NCBI GenBank assembly: GCA_032622095.1
Contig: CP136065.1
Location: 112,631,195 to 112,695,194, forward strand
Source of the DNA: Siphonodentalium dalli
Taxonomy: Eukaryota; Mollusca; Scaphopoda; Gadilida; Siphonodentaliidae
DNA length: 64,000 nt
Direction: 5' to 3'
Below, piece after piece: positions 21,101 to 33,799 of the stretch (positions within the stretch are counted from its first letter, which is position 1; each line of letters opens with the position of its first letter). The notes beneath the pieces were generated by a model, which had not been told where the DNA came from, made no database searches, and saw only the letters and a list, made by a program, of their open reading frames with translations. Position numbers and translations under genes: made by a program.

Positions 21101-22855
21101 ATTGGAAATTATGAGAAAAAAACACCATTTCCCGACAAACGCCAGAAGCTAAATTTGTTATCTCTGTGGCTCAAAATAAATATTTTATACCTCTGAATCA
21201 ATACAGACAGTTCAGGGACAAAATTCATCATATTTAAGTACACACAGATAGAAAATAACATCTGGAAGGAACACCAATTGGGTCTGTAGTACTCTGTACT
21301 AGGTACCATTGACAGAGCACCGGAGCCACCATGATTCAAAATGTAAAGAATAGGAGCCTGTTGATAGAGCACGGGAACTTTCGCCAGGTTTGCTTTATAG
21401 GTTGTTTTCTCCAAAAATGCAAGCTATAGTTAAAATTTCATATTCGCATTTTCTAGTGGATGTCACAGGTGGCATTTTTAAAAGTTACGATGGATGGCTG
21501 TCAGTATTAGTTTTGGAAAAGGCTGTAGAATGAAGAATTTAGAATTTTCCTCACCAACAGACAAATGGCAAATTGAGCCAATTTTTGCAACAAATATTAC
21601 TAGTCTTCTCCTCTGCAATCCATTGTTGTTTTGTTCGGAATGCTGTGAGGAAACAGAGGGAAGAAAAATCACTTTGAGTATGATAAATTGATAATATCAC
21701 GAAAATTAGCAAAATGCAAGAATCTGAAACTGAGCACATAAATAAACTCAACAGAGCACCAAGTCACCAGGAGTATTTCCCCCACAGTGCTATAACACAT
21801 GGCGAACAGGCAAATAACATATATAGTTCCATATAAACAAAGATGATTAACTCTAGAACGAAGAATGCAAACAATACCGTATGACACTTCCTTGAAAACC
21901 CTTATGATAATGAACATCCATACCTTATATCATCAAGATCCAATAACCCAACAACATTTCCAGATAAACAAAGTAGAAAAACTCTATAACCAAGGTTTCC
22001 GCTGCATGGGCAGTGGGTCCCTTGTAGGGTCCCTTTCCCTTTCAACCAAAGTTCCCCTCCGACATATTCTGATTATTCTCCTACCTGATCCACAGATTAA
22101 TTAATGCCTATACACATATCTAATAGGGAGTAATAAACCATAATTTTGTGTGCCCTAATGTTCACGGAAAGGGGGTGTCAGGGATCAATTTGGTCAAAGG
22201 CAAGGAGATAACACATCATGCAGGGCCCTAATAGGACAAAGAGACTTATCCCCCCCCCCCCAGGTAAAGTCTCTAATAGTCATAGAATGATATATTGAGG
22301 GACGCGGAGAGATTGCCAGGTGACTTGGATGAGGCAGCAGCTCGGAGGATGTAGCAGAAATCCAAAGACATCCAGGATACGTAACCAAAACTTATGAGAA
22401 ACACTGTTTTAACCACATCTCCCCTTAGGTAGCAATACACGATTTCCAGCAATTTTGCCAACCTGGGAGGGGGTATTGTACTTCAAATCAATGCTGAGCC
22501 ATTATCTTTGGCATACTAGTAGGTCCCATCAAGCATGTTTTAATTTCGACAGAAATTTTAGGTGTAATCATTTGTCTGTACTTTAGCTTCTCCGTACAAT
22601 TTGTCATTGAGTTATGCCCCTTGGTTTGCACACACAAAACGCAAAATTTTACCCATTTTGTAATCAAATTGACCATTTTCAACCCAAGAACAGACCATGA
22701 TAGAGCGAATTTCAGTAAATAAGCTTCTTCCACCTGATAGAGCTATGTTAGAGCTGAGAAATATTTGAAATAGAAAAAAAGTTATCGTATCAATTTGAAA
22801 AAAATGTCATGCGAGCCCAGATGAGAGAATTCAGGGGAGAGAAATCGGGCTATTT
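21100..22855. other. Non-coding stretch with one dispersed-repeat module
   Basis: Within it, 21,830-21,985 carries the AACAAAGATGATTAACTCTA and ATGAACATCCATACC blocks of the 178-bp module found in tandem at 45.2-46.0 kb. A CAGGGCCCTA at 22,219-22,228 may be an orphan hAT end, and a run of about 12 C lies at 22,250. The minus-strand frame at 21,109-21,414 (101 codons) has no recognised motif. Confidence 0.4.
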
Positions 22856-22863
22856 TCCTTTAA

Positions 22864-23093
22864 CCCTTTACCCAACAAACCGGCCAAAACCGGCCAAATA
22901 AAGCTTCAACAGCCTAAAATATCTTCGGTCTGTCTCAATAGAACCATACAAATATGGATATCATTGGAACCGGCTCCTTGACCACATTGTGATGGTTACA
23001 GTTATGCCCTGTGCCAATGCATTCTCTTATATATGGTCGACTCGCATATATAAGAGAATGCATTGGCACAGGGCCCTTCTGTTGGGTAAAGGG
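22864..23093. mobile_element. TTAA-flanked (piggyBac-type) MITE with internal palindrome
   Basis: Inverted termini CCCTTTACCCAACA / TGTTGGGTAAAGGG are bounded by TTAA on both sides (22,860-22,863 and 23,094-23,097). The interior includes a palindrome of GTGCCAATGCATTCTCTTAT type at about 23,010-23,077. TTAA duplication plus CCC..GGG ends is characteristic of piggyBac; no transposase present. Confidence 0.8.
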
Positions 23094-23099
23094 TTAACC

Positions 23100-25365
23100 A
23101 ATAACACAGAGTTGGCCTTCACTGAATACGAAACCCTTTTGTGTATCCAAATTTTTCACTTTTTTGAGAACTTTCCCAGTTTTGTAAAATAATTAAACCT
23201 TCAAACCAGTAATGGCACAGTTAACAAAGGCTACACTGGCTGTTATGCCCCCCAGATACTTATTTTTCTGTTTTTCAGACCCCCTACAACCCGTGAAAGC
23301 GTGTACTGCTACCTTAGGTAGCTATCTGTCAAAGGGGAAGGAATTTCCTGAGGGACCCGGAGAAGATAGGAAAAACCTCCAGGTCCAAGGCCAGCTGGTA
23401 TCCCGGAACCCTCCATAAGGCTGTTGTCAGGGAGTTGCGTAGATATTTCCCAGAACACTGCAGAACGCGGAGAATAATGGCAGTTGAAGGATATGCATAA
23501 ACGGAGAAATTGGACCAAGACCGATAGGAATTCAACCTCGGTCGTTAGATGATTTGTGCAACGGAACACAAAATGAAGTAACCAGAATGTAAAGAGCATG
23601 TGGCAAACAGGACGATTGATGGGAGGAGGCTGACCAAGTCATCCGCTCCATTGGAGAGGTTCGGAATCTCAAAATCAAGGACTGTAAATCAGATGAGAGT
23701 CAGAATCCCAATGTTGAGTTTACTCTTCTAAACTAAGAAGTACTCGCTGTATAATTTCGTATGCTCTCAAAATAGTACGGAATCAAAGACCTGAAAAGTC
23801 AAATGACGTGTCTAGACAATTCTGTGGAACCCTGTCGGGAACAGGAATTAAAGTGAGAGATGGAGGCGATCGAAACTATGCATCAGAAGTCCCTGATTGT
23901 GGCACTAGGCCAGGATCCTGATGGAAAAAGGAATGACCACTTCTGAGTAAATTAAACTGTGGGAAGAGCCTTGTTCCTTTGAGTTAGCTCCTGTATGAGT
24001 GGATTCCATGGTAGTCCCAGGGCAGGTTAAATGCTGGGATTGATTCAGGGTGACATCGTTTTTTTAATGTCACAAGCCTCAGCCATCTTGTTAAACAACA
24101 TTCCAAAGCCTAAAATTTGCTGTGGGACAATTGTCCTAACTTCGAGGACTGATTGTATACATGTATCATGTCCCAAGGTCCGAGAATGAATAGTTTGTTA
24201 AATCTGACACATCGGTATCTGGTAAAATAGCAATGCTTAATGAGACTCATGGTCTGTCCGGAGGAATTAAATATGGAAAGGTGAGGGCATATGACAGGAC
24301 CTAGTGTATGATATGATCAACTAGAGCAGTGCGTGCAATAGCTGCAGCCACTTCATTGGTTGGCTTGTACAAATGACTGAGTTATTAGTGTAATGTTTAA
24401 AAAGCATTGTAGCGCAAGTAATTGGTTAAGCACTATATTACGAGAGGCTGATCACGACCGGCAGATATTTAACCCATATCTCGGCGAGAGCAATTAGCTA
24501 TAACTGATAATTTATCATTGATATATGATCACAGGAATCCATATATCATGCAGTACCCAACTCGAATACAATAATAATATGCCGTACAGGTACTTAATTT
24601 ATTTTCAAGAGAAAATCCCCCTGCACAGTGCTTATGTGGGACACTACTTTTATTACGTTCATGATAAAAAATCGTAAGTCACTTGCAAAAACAGAAAAGA
24701 TCAGAACACAAAATGCATAGATTTGAAACGAAAGTTGTAGACGAATAAACAGCACTTCGAATAACAATAAAAGTCAATATAATACCTGTGTCATGAAACA
24801 ATGTACCATGGGTGTCCGTCACGCCACCAGAGCATGTGATCACCCTATGTCACCTCTAGACACGTCCAAACTGATGGGAGTTATATTTATGCGTGGACTT
24901 GACTAAAAGCATCGATCCAGAAAAATAGTGTTATATTGCTCCTATGATATGCGGTGAGTTCATGCTGCCATTGTGAACAGAGTCAAATGTGTCGACCATT
25001 TGTTTGGGGATCATTGCATTGTTTGAATATGTACTGGAAACTTGACTAATGAATAAATAAGCCATCTCTCTCACATACTGTTAGGTATAAGATTAAGTGA
25101 TGATGTTATACGAGTGAGTGCACGCATGTATATACGGAGATTCAAAGATTTCTAGGAACTTAATTGTTTTAATCGCAGTTACTACATTGACATAAACATA
25201 AAATAAAAACTATTATCTGATTGTTTAGCCATCTCCAATATAAAATAATTCTTTACTATGTAATTATCTTAAATTGTAGATGGTCATTACTGAAATAACC
25301 AATGATTTTACTATAATTATGTCCTCTATCTGTGTTCTATTGTCCGCTGTATCATGAGTCTATGA
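23100..25365. other. Non-coding stretch, possibly old decayed coding repeat
   Basis: Base composition at 23,280-24,250 is less AT-rich than the surroundings and looks like very degraded coding sequence, but no frame stays open and no motif is recognisable. A short dispersed repeat shared with 16,690-16,770 lies at 24,440-24,515. Confidence 0.35.
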
Positions 25366-25369
25366 CAAC

Positions 25370-25471
25370 ATTGTCAGTATTTGGGTTCAAGTTCGGTTCG
25401 ATTTGAAACCAAGACGATGATTCGGTTTCAAGGTTCGGTTCGATCTAAAATCTAAGGTTCGCAGGGCCCTA
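25370..25471. mobile_element. Orphan hAT right end
   Basis: The segment ends GGTTCGCAGGGCCCTA, preceded by GGTTCGGTTCGAT subterminal repeats, the same style as the complete hAT at 5,401-6,507. No matching left end was found upstream in the window. Confidence 0.55.
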
Positions 25472-25821
25472 CCTCATGGTAAACATTAGTCCAATTCTGC
25501 TCAGACGAAAACCAGCTAAGAAATTTGAATAGCGAAATGCTGTATTTCGTCTGAGACCGCCCCATTACCATTTCTATGATATGAGTTACGCCCATGGTTG
25601 GTGGTGGGAATTGTAGTCTATTTTACTTGATTTTATCTAACAAATCAACACCTGATGCAATATATATCAGACAGAGTGACATCTTATTGTCATAATGGTG
25701 TATAATAATCTAACTTTCATGTTAAATTACACATAGAATAATCCAGTTTATTAGGACTAACATCAGTTTGTTTACTTTTTAACTGAAAGCCGAAAACGAT
25801 ACATGTAGTAGCCATGGCAGA

Positions 25822-25938
25822 ATGAACCAGAACACCCTGGAGGCAGTTCCAGGATTGGAGACAGCCACAGAACTTCCATACACTGACCTCTCTGCAATGG
25901 ATATGGAGGCCGCGACTACAAACATAGAGGAGGCATGA
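25822..25938 (+). pseudogene. Coding-like fragment (acidic), unknown
   Basis: An ATG at 25,822 opens 38 codons (MNQNTLEAVPGLETATELPY and then DLSAMDMEAATTNIEEA) before TGA. The same frame continues after the stop with LLQTSGPMGCMEAASEGAPS up to a second stop at about 26,017. Regular codon use suggests former coding sequence broken by a stop; family not recognised. Confidence 0.35.
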
Positions 25939-26054
25939 CTACTCCAAACCTCCGGACCTATGGGCTGTATGGAGGCGGCATCAGAGGGAGCCCCATCAGA
26001 GGGAAAAGTGGAGGCTTAGTCCTTTGTAGGGTCACCAGAGAAGCTACTCTAGTC

Positions 26055-26560
26055 CCAGGGCTTAAAAACTTGACGAGAAACAGAAGCTTGATTCTCAGTT
26101 TTCTTTCTCATAAAAGCAGCCGATTTGTTGCAGAAATACTATAAAATGATTCTCGCAAATATTATCCAAAATGGGAAAAATAACAGTGTAAACAACACGA
26201 GACACACAGCATCTGAGATTTTAGTCAACTATGGATGACATTGAAATCAAACAGCCAGGCAGCCAGCTGGTGCAGTTTCAGTCTTCGAAATTGGTCACAG
26301 CAATAAGCAATGTCGCAGGAAACACCAAGGGAACATGTGAAATCGAAATTGTCACAGAATGAAATTTTTCGTGGTCATGTTCCCTATTTTCAAGAGCCAA
26401 GTATTTGACAAGTGGAATCCAAAATATATCCAGTTCAAACCATGCACGGATCAGGGCTTAAACCCTGATGAGAAACGGAATCATAATACGAAGTTTGTAT
26501 CATTTAATAGACAGCTAATTCGCTGTAAAAGTGATGTGATTCTCGCAAATTTTCGGACCG
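26055..26560. repeat. Two diverged copies of a GATTCTCGCAAA repeat
   Basis: GACGAGAAACAGAAGCTTGA to AAATGATTCTCGCAAAT (26,072-26,160) and GATGAGAAACGGAATCAT to GTGATTCTCGCAAAT (26,467-26,550) are related, and a third related stretch lies at 49,384-49,457. Family unknown. The ORF at 26,231 lies between the two copies. Confidence 0.45.
26231..26362 (+). CDS. Coding-like small ORF, unknown
   Basis: An ATG at 26,231 opens 43 codons, MDDIEIKQPGSQLVQFQSSK then LVTAISNVAGNTKGTCEIEI and VTE, before TGA. The composition is strikingly protein-like for this AT-rich region. It lies 290 bp after the acidic fragment at 25,822 in another frame; both may be relics of the same gene or of a captured gene in a transposon. 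Family not recognised. Confidence 0.35.
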   Translation: MDDIEIKQPGSQLVQFQSSKLVTAISNVAGNTKGTCEIEIVTE

Positions 26561-26835
26561 GTGCGTGTTTGTCAAATCTCGGTTTTATCAAAACAACACA
26601 GTAAACCATTAACCGTTACACATTATATTGTTGTTATTGATAAAGGATCGAGAAGGGAATAAGAGTAAACAAAAGTGACGTAGCTTCGGTGCATTACCGT
26701 ACATCAATATTTACCATACCATATTCTATGTAAACTTTTCTGCGAAGCATGAAGGATAACCCAATAGTTTAGTTTCCAAGATATATTTGACGGAGATACT
26801 ATTAGAAGTAGATATACGCAATTTCTTGATCGACT

Positions 26836-26893
26836 GAGATTTCCCCCAGCAGCCATAGGAGTACCATTACCCCAACCCCTAGCGGAAACCCTG
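26836..26893 (-). mobile_element. Solitary end of CAGGGTTTC element (minus orientation)
   Basis: The reverse complement begins CAGGGTTTCCGCTAGGGGTT and continues like the left terminus of the complete element at 60,067-60,561 (GGTTGG, ATGGTAC, CCTATAGCCGCTGGGG). Only about 60 bp is recognisable. Confidence 0.55.
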
Positions 26894-26899
26894 CTGTAA

Positions 26900-27075
26900 C
26901 AGAAAACCCGAACAAAATTAATGAATACTCCTCTGAATGTCCTCATAGCGGTGAACATCCATTCCAAATTTAATTTAGATCCGACAACCTGTGGTTGAGA
27001 TATCTGCTCAGAAGGACAGCCAGACAGATGAATGGACAAACCCACCTTTCCTTCGGTCATGGGGGTATAATAATA
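26900..27075 (+). repeat. Pearl-like element tail
   Basis: A single copy of the 178-bp module of 45.2-46.0 kb (TGTCCTCATAGCGGTGAACA and so on), followed by a GGACAGCCAGACAGATG run and GGGGGTATAATAATA, the same end order as the element at 51,829-52,438. Confidence 0.55.
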
Positions 27076-27735
27076 CTTAAGATATATGGAAAAGTTTCCT
27101 TTGTGTAACCTGCAGTGAGAGATCTACATAAGAAGAGTAATTCACTCGATTTCAATCTTCCTTTCTCTCTCTACTGATTCATACTTTTCTCTAAATTTGT
27201 GATTTCTCATCATTTTCATTTCCCCCTCAACATATTCTCTAACTGGGCCTCTTGCCATGCAATCCTTCTAATTATACTCTGCATGCTTTTCTTCTCTGAG
27301 GAGATCACTTAAGGGGGAAGTCAAGTGACCAATTTTGAATGGGGATTTCCATGAAAATCTCCCCAGCAAAAGTTATGTATGAAGCAGTTGTCTGAGAAGT
27401 AAAGCAGCCATATGATTAAACAGACATAACATTTAACTGGCGGCTGGGCTTGGTATATAGGCAATTTTTGCTATAAATTTATTTTTGAGAATTTTTTTCT
27501 GGAATTACCAACACTTGACCTAGTTTGGAAAAATCAATAAAAAATTAAAAAATAACCTACATCAGAATTCTAATGGAACAAATTCTAAGCCGACCCGCCA
27601 GATAAATGTGTATTTTTTTTCAATACCGCACAAAGTCACAGCCAGAAATATTTGCAAATCTGTAACTTTTGCTGCGGAGATTATTTGCATGGAAATTATA
27701 CCCATTCAAAATTGGTCACTTTACCTCCTCCTTAA
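27075..27735. other. Non-coding stretch, nothing recognised
   Basis: AT-rich sequence without motifs. Confidence 0.4.
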
Positions 27736-27739
27736 GATA

Positions 27740-27779
27740 CAGTAATGCCCTAAATAAGCGATTATTTAGGGCATTACAG
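27740..27779. mobile_element. 40-bp minimal copy of TA-flanked MITE
   Basis: Only the two ends of the palindromic MITE remain, CAGTAATGCCCTAAATAAGC joined to GATTATTTAGGGCATTACAG, still flanked by TA on both sides. Confidence 0.7.
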
Positions 27780-27784
27780 TATTA

Positions 27785-28310
27785 GTAAGTGGTGACCCAC
27801 TTGTTGTTAGTTCCTCTTCTAAACTAAATCATGTTATCATGTCTACATCATAATGTTCCATGTTTTTGTCTGATGTACACATGTATTGAGGCTAGCATAA
27901 ATACTGTTTAAACTAAGAGTTTTTAAAATTAAAATAATTTTATTAAACCTATCCAGTGACCTCTTGTATAAATAAAAATAAATTACCTACCTACTCACTT
28001 TTGAAACATATAGGGTAGCACCAGCGGAAACAAAGATATGTTTAATGTGGCCCAATGAAATATGTATCATTCTCTCTAGTAAGACTCTACATACAGCAAT
28101 ACAAATCATTTACTAGTTGATTAATACATGGAGGATAGACATATGAATCTGAAGATAAGCACAAGGGCAAAATTACTCAAACAATCATATACTTAAGAGC
28201 TGAGAGGTGAAAGTGTATTTTCAACAATGAAAAAAATGTATTGTGATATGATATGTATGATACAATTACATTACAGCCCTAGTAAAGATTGAAGTCACAA
28301 ACTGAATATG
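27785..28310. other. Non-coding stretch, nothing recognised
   Basis: AT-rich sequence without motifs. Confidence 0.4.
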
Positions 28311-28318
28311 GAATTTAA

Positions 28319-28564
28319 CCCTTCCATGACTGGAGCTTCCTGATATTTTGTTAAATCCATGCGCCAATGCATTCTCTTATATATGCGAGTCTCCCATAGG
28401 AAGTCATGCATATATATAAGAGAATACATTGGCTTAACAATAATTACCTTGACCTTGTAAGTCAGTGCATTCTCTTATGTATGCGAGGCTCCCTATGGGA
28501 GACTCGCATATATAAGAAAATGCACTGGCACAGCTGCACCAGCACAGCTCCTGTCATGAAAGGG
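28319..28564. mobile_element. TTAA-flanked (piggyBac-type) MITE, CCCTTCCATGAC ends
   Basis: Termini CCCTTCCATGAC / GTCATGAAAGGG lie between two TTAA sites (28,315-28,318 and 28,565-28,568). The interior has two nested foldbacks built on GCATTCTCTTATATATGCGA. Same family as 33,800-34,012 and the fragment at 105-245. Confidence 0.8.
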
Positions 28565-28569
28565 TTAAA

Positions 28570-29155
28570 TGCTTTTTTATGCAACTTCGGTGCTGAAGAC
28601 ACCTGACTGAAAAGACAATTTCAAAGGATATATCAATCAATTTTTAGTTCGCCCGATCAATTGGCAATCAACTGCAAGTTCTAACTACAGGATTCACGTT
28701 TTGTAAGTAAAACCAAATTTGATTTTCACTTCATCATTTTCTGTCTCAATTTATTTTATAGCGATCTCTCTTTCCCCAACGTTCCGCCTTAGATGCCCAA
28801 AATGTAAACTTTCAAACTTTTCGACCAAGCGCGGGTAAACGGCGGTGACGTGACCATACTGGTACAGCAGGGGAAGAAGAGCATGTAGACATAACATCTG
28901 TGATTAAGAACATGTAAAACGTTGGCAATGTGCACTAGCAATTTAGTCCAATGGTGACATTGTTTTAATAGCATGCTTTGTTCATCATCCATTTATCGGC
29001 TGTTGAATACACATTGAAAACATGGATATTTGATACCTGAATGCCTCCAGGTATAATCCAGGTATCCAATCTGGATAATCCAGGTATCCGATCTCCATGT
29101 ACCCACAATGCTGCCGAAAATGACTTATAATGTCTGATAGTTTCAATTGCTTAGT
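28570..29155. other. Non-coding stretch, nothing recognised
   Basis: Contains a small triplicated GGTATCC/AATCCAGGTAT motif at 29,046-29,092; otherwise featureless. Confidence 0.4.
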
Positions 29156-29167
29156 GATAGATGAGGC

Positions 29168-29529
29168 CAGGGTCCAGCCAAGAGTGCAACTTGGGTGACA
29201 TCTTCTCCCTAAAATGTGCCACTTCTCCATATTTTTGTCTCAGAGAGAAGCGACTTCTCTCTCATATACCGGTATGCTTATTAAGTCCCAACCAAATATT
29301 TAAAGTATATTTATTGATTATAATGGTTTTCTTAATCACTATAATGGTGTTATAAATGGGCTCTTGTGTTGCATAATTCTTATCGGAAAAAAAAGTGATA
29401 TTGGAGACTTTGGGGTGTAAATTTAACTTCAGCCATTGTCACTTCTCCCTGATAACAGTCCACCTCTTCCCAATAACCAAATGGGGAGAAGAGACTTCTC
29501 CCAATTTGAATCATTTAGGCTGGTCCATG
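29168..29529. mobile_element. hAT-type MITE with ACTTCTCC subterminal repeats
   Basis: Inverted termini CAGGGTCCAGCC / GGCTGGTCCATG are flanked by GATGAGGC (29,160-29,167) and GACGAGGC (29,530-29,537), a 7-of-8 match to an 8-bp target duplication. Subterminal GACTTCTCTC and AGAGACTTCTCCC repeats link it to the larger element at 46,895-48,883. Confidence 0.75.
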
Positions 29530-29539
29530 GACGAGGCAG

Positions 29540-30500
29540 TGGTAAAACTCATTCCATCACACTGACTTACCTCTGAAACTCATGAGTTTTATAAAATCCA
29601 TCTTCAAGATCTATTAGAAAAACATGCAATTCCCTGTAGAGTATGACTTGCAGTGGTTAAGAGATAATGGCTCCAGTAGGATGATAGAACCTCAAAGTCA
29701 CTTGAAAACAGTTGAGTACGCCTCGAGTCTGAATTAGGATCATCCAGAAACAATGTAAAATGTCATACACATGTCCCTCTGTTGTTGCTGTTATGAATTA
29801 TCCAGTGAATACACAGACCCTGCGGGTTAGTCGGAACAGCTTCCTAAGTCAGAAGAAACCATGGACCCATACAACCGGAAGACCAATCATTAACAAAATA
29901 ATCACGATGCTATAAATTCCTTCATGTGCTATAAAATGTACATCTGCCTCGACTCTGATGACGGGCTCCAAACTCACTCCATCATGTCACAAATAATAGG
30001 ACTGCTTCAATCACAAATAGAACACACATCGTCTCGGCTCCATTTCCTATGAAAAACTGGTTGATAAATAAGGAATTTTGCCAATTCAGTCACAAGTGTT
30101 TTTTTTTAATTTGTCTCACTCACAACGTAGTCACACGACTCACTGGCTCAATAGATATTGATTGCTTGAACCAGTCTGCTGTTGGAAGTACAAATGTATA
30201 AGATTGAGATAATGGGCAGAAGTTATTACGTTGTATCAAAACAACTCCTTAAAGTGGCCATCATGTTCAAGCCTAAACTATATCGACAAATATCATTGAC
30301 TACTAGAAAAATGGAGTGGTTGAGAACAGGCATATCAGCAAACATTATATGATTAAAATTTATCCTTTACTGAATGAATCCTCCAATTCAGTTATAAAAG
30401 TATGTAATGGTCTATTATTCATGGAGAAGGATGTTCATAAAATATGAACAAATGACAGACAAACAGAAAGATAATACAAGTGTAGAAGAATTCCTATTCA
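29540..30500. other. Non-coding stretch, nothing recognised
   Basis: No motif or repeat family recognised. Confidence 0.4.
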
Positions 30501-30504
30501 TTGG

Positions 30505-31103
30505 TAGGAATGGCATGGATGGCCTTCGTTATAGGTTATAATTTAGAAATAACAGTTTACAAATTATGAAAATTTCCTCAAGAATATAGTAATAGTATAG
30601 TATAATGATAGTATGAATGCAATATTTCCACAAAACACACTTTGTGTGAGCCGAGCATTTGTTTAATTACAGCATGTAAAGAGTGAGCAATAATATAAAA
30701 CACCAAACACTGACATTTTTTAAAGGAGAGTGATTCACGGTGACCCATTCAACACTGAAATCTTGAGTGGCGAGGATTAGCGAGTGTTATGCCACTATTA
30801 TCTTGTAAACAACTTGGTGGCAATGTTAACCAAAGTTCTATTAGTGGGGTCTCCCCGGTGTTGAGTGTTTTGCTTATTGCATACTCTTTACGTAGTGTAT
30901 TGAAACATAACATGGCTTTTGTTTACTAACACAGCATACGAACTTGACAATACATGTACCATACTATTTACTCAATATTTATGATCGGCAAATGAACAAA
31001 ATATGTCTATATTTTAAAATTCTTCTGTTTATGGCAGTTTTAACTGATGTGAAGTCCTATTTAAAAAGCAATACCCATCACGAAGGCTATCCGCATATTT
31101 AAA
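30505..31103. mobile_element. Foldback-family element, second copy
   Basis: Bounded by GCATGGATGGCCTTCGTTAT and CACGAAGGCTATCCGCAT, and sharing CATACTATTTA, TGTTTATGGCAG and AACACAGCATAC with the foldback at 6,988-7,334. The middle (about 30,560-30,880) is unique to this copy. Confidence 0.6.
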
Positions 31104-31109
31104 CTACTT

Positions 31110-32795
31110 GTCATTGAGTATTTAGTAAAGGAAGAATTAAATATGAAATTGAACTTGAATGAACTGAATGAGTTGAGCAAAAAGAAAAAAACTGACATCA
31201 TCTTCAATCTGCCAATCAATCTCAATCTGTGACCTCAGAATAATCTTAGATTAAACTCTTTCAAACCATGGTATGATATAACTCCCATAGCAGATACAAG
31301 TGCACTTGCGGGTAAAACAAATTTGTTTAATATACATCTGACAGAAGGATTGCATATTCCAGATTAAATTTAACGTAGTTGTACTCTCTCTGTGTACATG
31401 ATACACAAATTTCCGCTGGAGATGATATAAAATCCAAAGAACGGAAGAATCTCCGACGAATTCCGAACAAATGGTAAATCCAAAAAAGCAGATCAAAACT
31501 GCTTGGAAATATACTTGCACTATCTGGCTGGAAATATCCTCTCAAAAAATGCAATATCATAAAAAAAACCTTTGCAGAATAAAGCAGTATTCAATAAGAG
31601 AACTCCACAACAGAATGTAATTCTGTCTCGTTCCAGTGTGTCTACAAACCAGACATTTTACATTATTTATCTACAATATATCTCAGTAGAATTGCATAAA
31701 CATGTCATGGAAATTCTGTAATGATAAATATTAAGAGCCTTCCTCATGAATAGTTATGATTGGGGCCCCTATGGATTGGTGTAGCATGTAGCTGTTTATT
31801 CAGTCAAAGTCGTGCATGAATGGGTACCCTTGATGAAGGCTGGGGATAAATGTCTCCAGAGAGTTGTTGTTCTTGCTTCTTGAGCCTGGACTGATAAATC
31901 ATTTATAGTAATTTAATCAAAAGTCCATTAATGGCAACAGTTGGCTGGCATACCATATGAGAAGCAGACAAACCTTGGTGCATCACCATTGAGATATTGA
32001 CCAGAAATATTTAATATTGTTTTGAAGTAAAAGTATGAAAGTAACTGTATAAACTACAACATCAATGTGAACACAAACAATTACCAGCGGGGCCCAAAGC
32101 AGTTTATTCAAACAATTCATTTGTAAATTGACTATCGTAAAATAAACAGTTATCCCGCATACAATAGGAGCCATAATGGTTATTGCGGTTAATGAGATAT
32201 TTTTTGTTTTGGTGCTACCTTTTGTGAGTTCCTCACATTATGAGTTATTAACGGATGAAAGGAGCCCATATCGGCCTCCCAGATCACTTAGCAGTTAATA
32301 GCACCGGCCCAAACTGATTGTCTGGGAACCAAACGTTACCCATATTAAAGATAGTGTATCTCTTCCGGGCACCATTACAACAACAACAAAATTTGTATTA
32401 AACCTGATTTCAAGACTACAACTAGCTTTTTTGTGAATAAAATAGAGATAAAACTGAAGATTGGGTATGTTATTTATCTATAAAGGAATAATAAAGTGGT
32501 TTATTTATGATGAAGCTGATTGTAATTCATGGTAAAATCTCCTTATTGAAATAAAATTTGCCTAGAATTGAGAGTTCGAACAAGATAAGAGTTCTCCTCC
32601 CTCTTGGTACGCCCCAGGTATGTTCAAATGTTTTACAAGATTTCTGTTCCAAAAATAGCCCTAAAACTGTCCCGAGAATGTGATAAGAAATTCTAAATAA
32701 AAATGACATTAATCAATAAAATCTTTTCCAGACAGGTGTCCTGGATTCATTTCTATTATTTTAACCCCGGAATCTCTATAAAACATTCTAGAAAG
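31110..32795. other. Non-coding stretch, nothing recognised
   Basis: Several 60-90 codon minus-strand frames (31,251-31,560; 31,983-32,174) carry no recognisable domain. Confidence 0.4.
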
Positions 32796-32799
32796 AGAT

Positions 32800-33045
32800 A
32801 TCTTTAAAAGTTGAGAGTGTGCCATTGAACTGGGGTGTGAAATATGAAAATGACAGCAACAAAGTCTGAGTTATCGCATTGGATAATATGTGGCAACAAT
32901 CAACAGACAGACAACATGCCTTTGTGTTTAACATTGTTTTAACCGCTAGGCCATATCACAACGAGAGATGGACAGATGAAAGACAGAAGGTTGATCAAGA
33001 CATTGACATTACCGGTATGTGTTCCATACATTGTATAATTAGGCA
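32800..33045 (+). repeat. Pearl-like element tail
   Basis: A module ending TTATCGCATTGGATAATATG, a GAGATGGACAGATGAAAGAC run and a hairpin around TGTGTTCCATACATTG, the same end as 18,285-18,815. Confidence 0.45.
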
Positions 33046-33049
33046 AAAA

Positions 33050-33795
33050 TGGGTTTTATATTTTTTTTCACCCATGATGCTCAATTGAACATCTTTATAT
33101 GAATCATGATATGCTTATTCACAGTGGGGAAATACATGGTTTCGAGGTTGGTGAGTACCACAAATTCAAAATGGCAAAGGCGAGTGTAAACACACCAAAC
33201 ACACAAACCATAGAATTTTGACAGTTACGAGCATATGCTGGTTTATTTTTAAAACAAGTTGATACCTTATCTGTTTTGAAATACTCAGTAGTTTTCTGTA
33301 ACATTCTGACCTATGTTGCCAGTCGGAGGTTCTTGGAATACACCAGTCCATACATTTAGGAGAATCCTTCAACTGATCACTGACAACTTTGGTCAGAATG
33401 TTAAAGCAACTGTAAGTTTGGACACAAATGAGGTATCAGCTTGTTGAAAAATAGTATAGCATATGCTCGTAGCTGCCAAACTATTATGTATAATTATCGC
33501 ATCAGCCATTATGAATGCGTGAGACTCATCAACTCGAAACCATGTGATTCACCCACCGTGTTATTGGAAGATTGACTGATACGAACACAATCAGCAGAGA
33601 TGGGTTCAATACAAACTTTGAAATTACAGAAGCAAAACTTTTATACAATTATCATTTTTCTCTCAATTGTGTGTTCAACCAGGTTCAACTTAATAATTTC
33701 AGTATATCTATAATGTAAAACTTTTCCTCTCTATAATAGTTTATTGATGATTATCATCACTTCAGCCACAGGGACATATCACAATACTGACAGTT
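33050..33795. other. Non-coding stretch, nothing recognised
   Basis: No motif or repeat family recognised. Confidence 0.4.
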
Positions 33796-33799
33796 TTAA

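Noticed and set aside
21109-21414. 101-codon minus-strand frame
   Set aside because: No recognisable motif, no splice context, ordinary length for chance in this composition.
23280-24250. Possible decayed retroelement polyprotein
   Set aside because: Composition is suggestive but no RT, integrase or protease motif could be read in any frame; reported only as an unexplained stretch.
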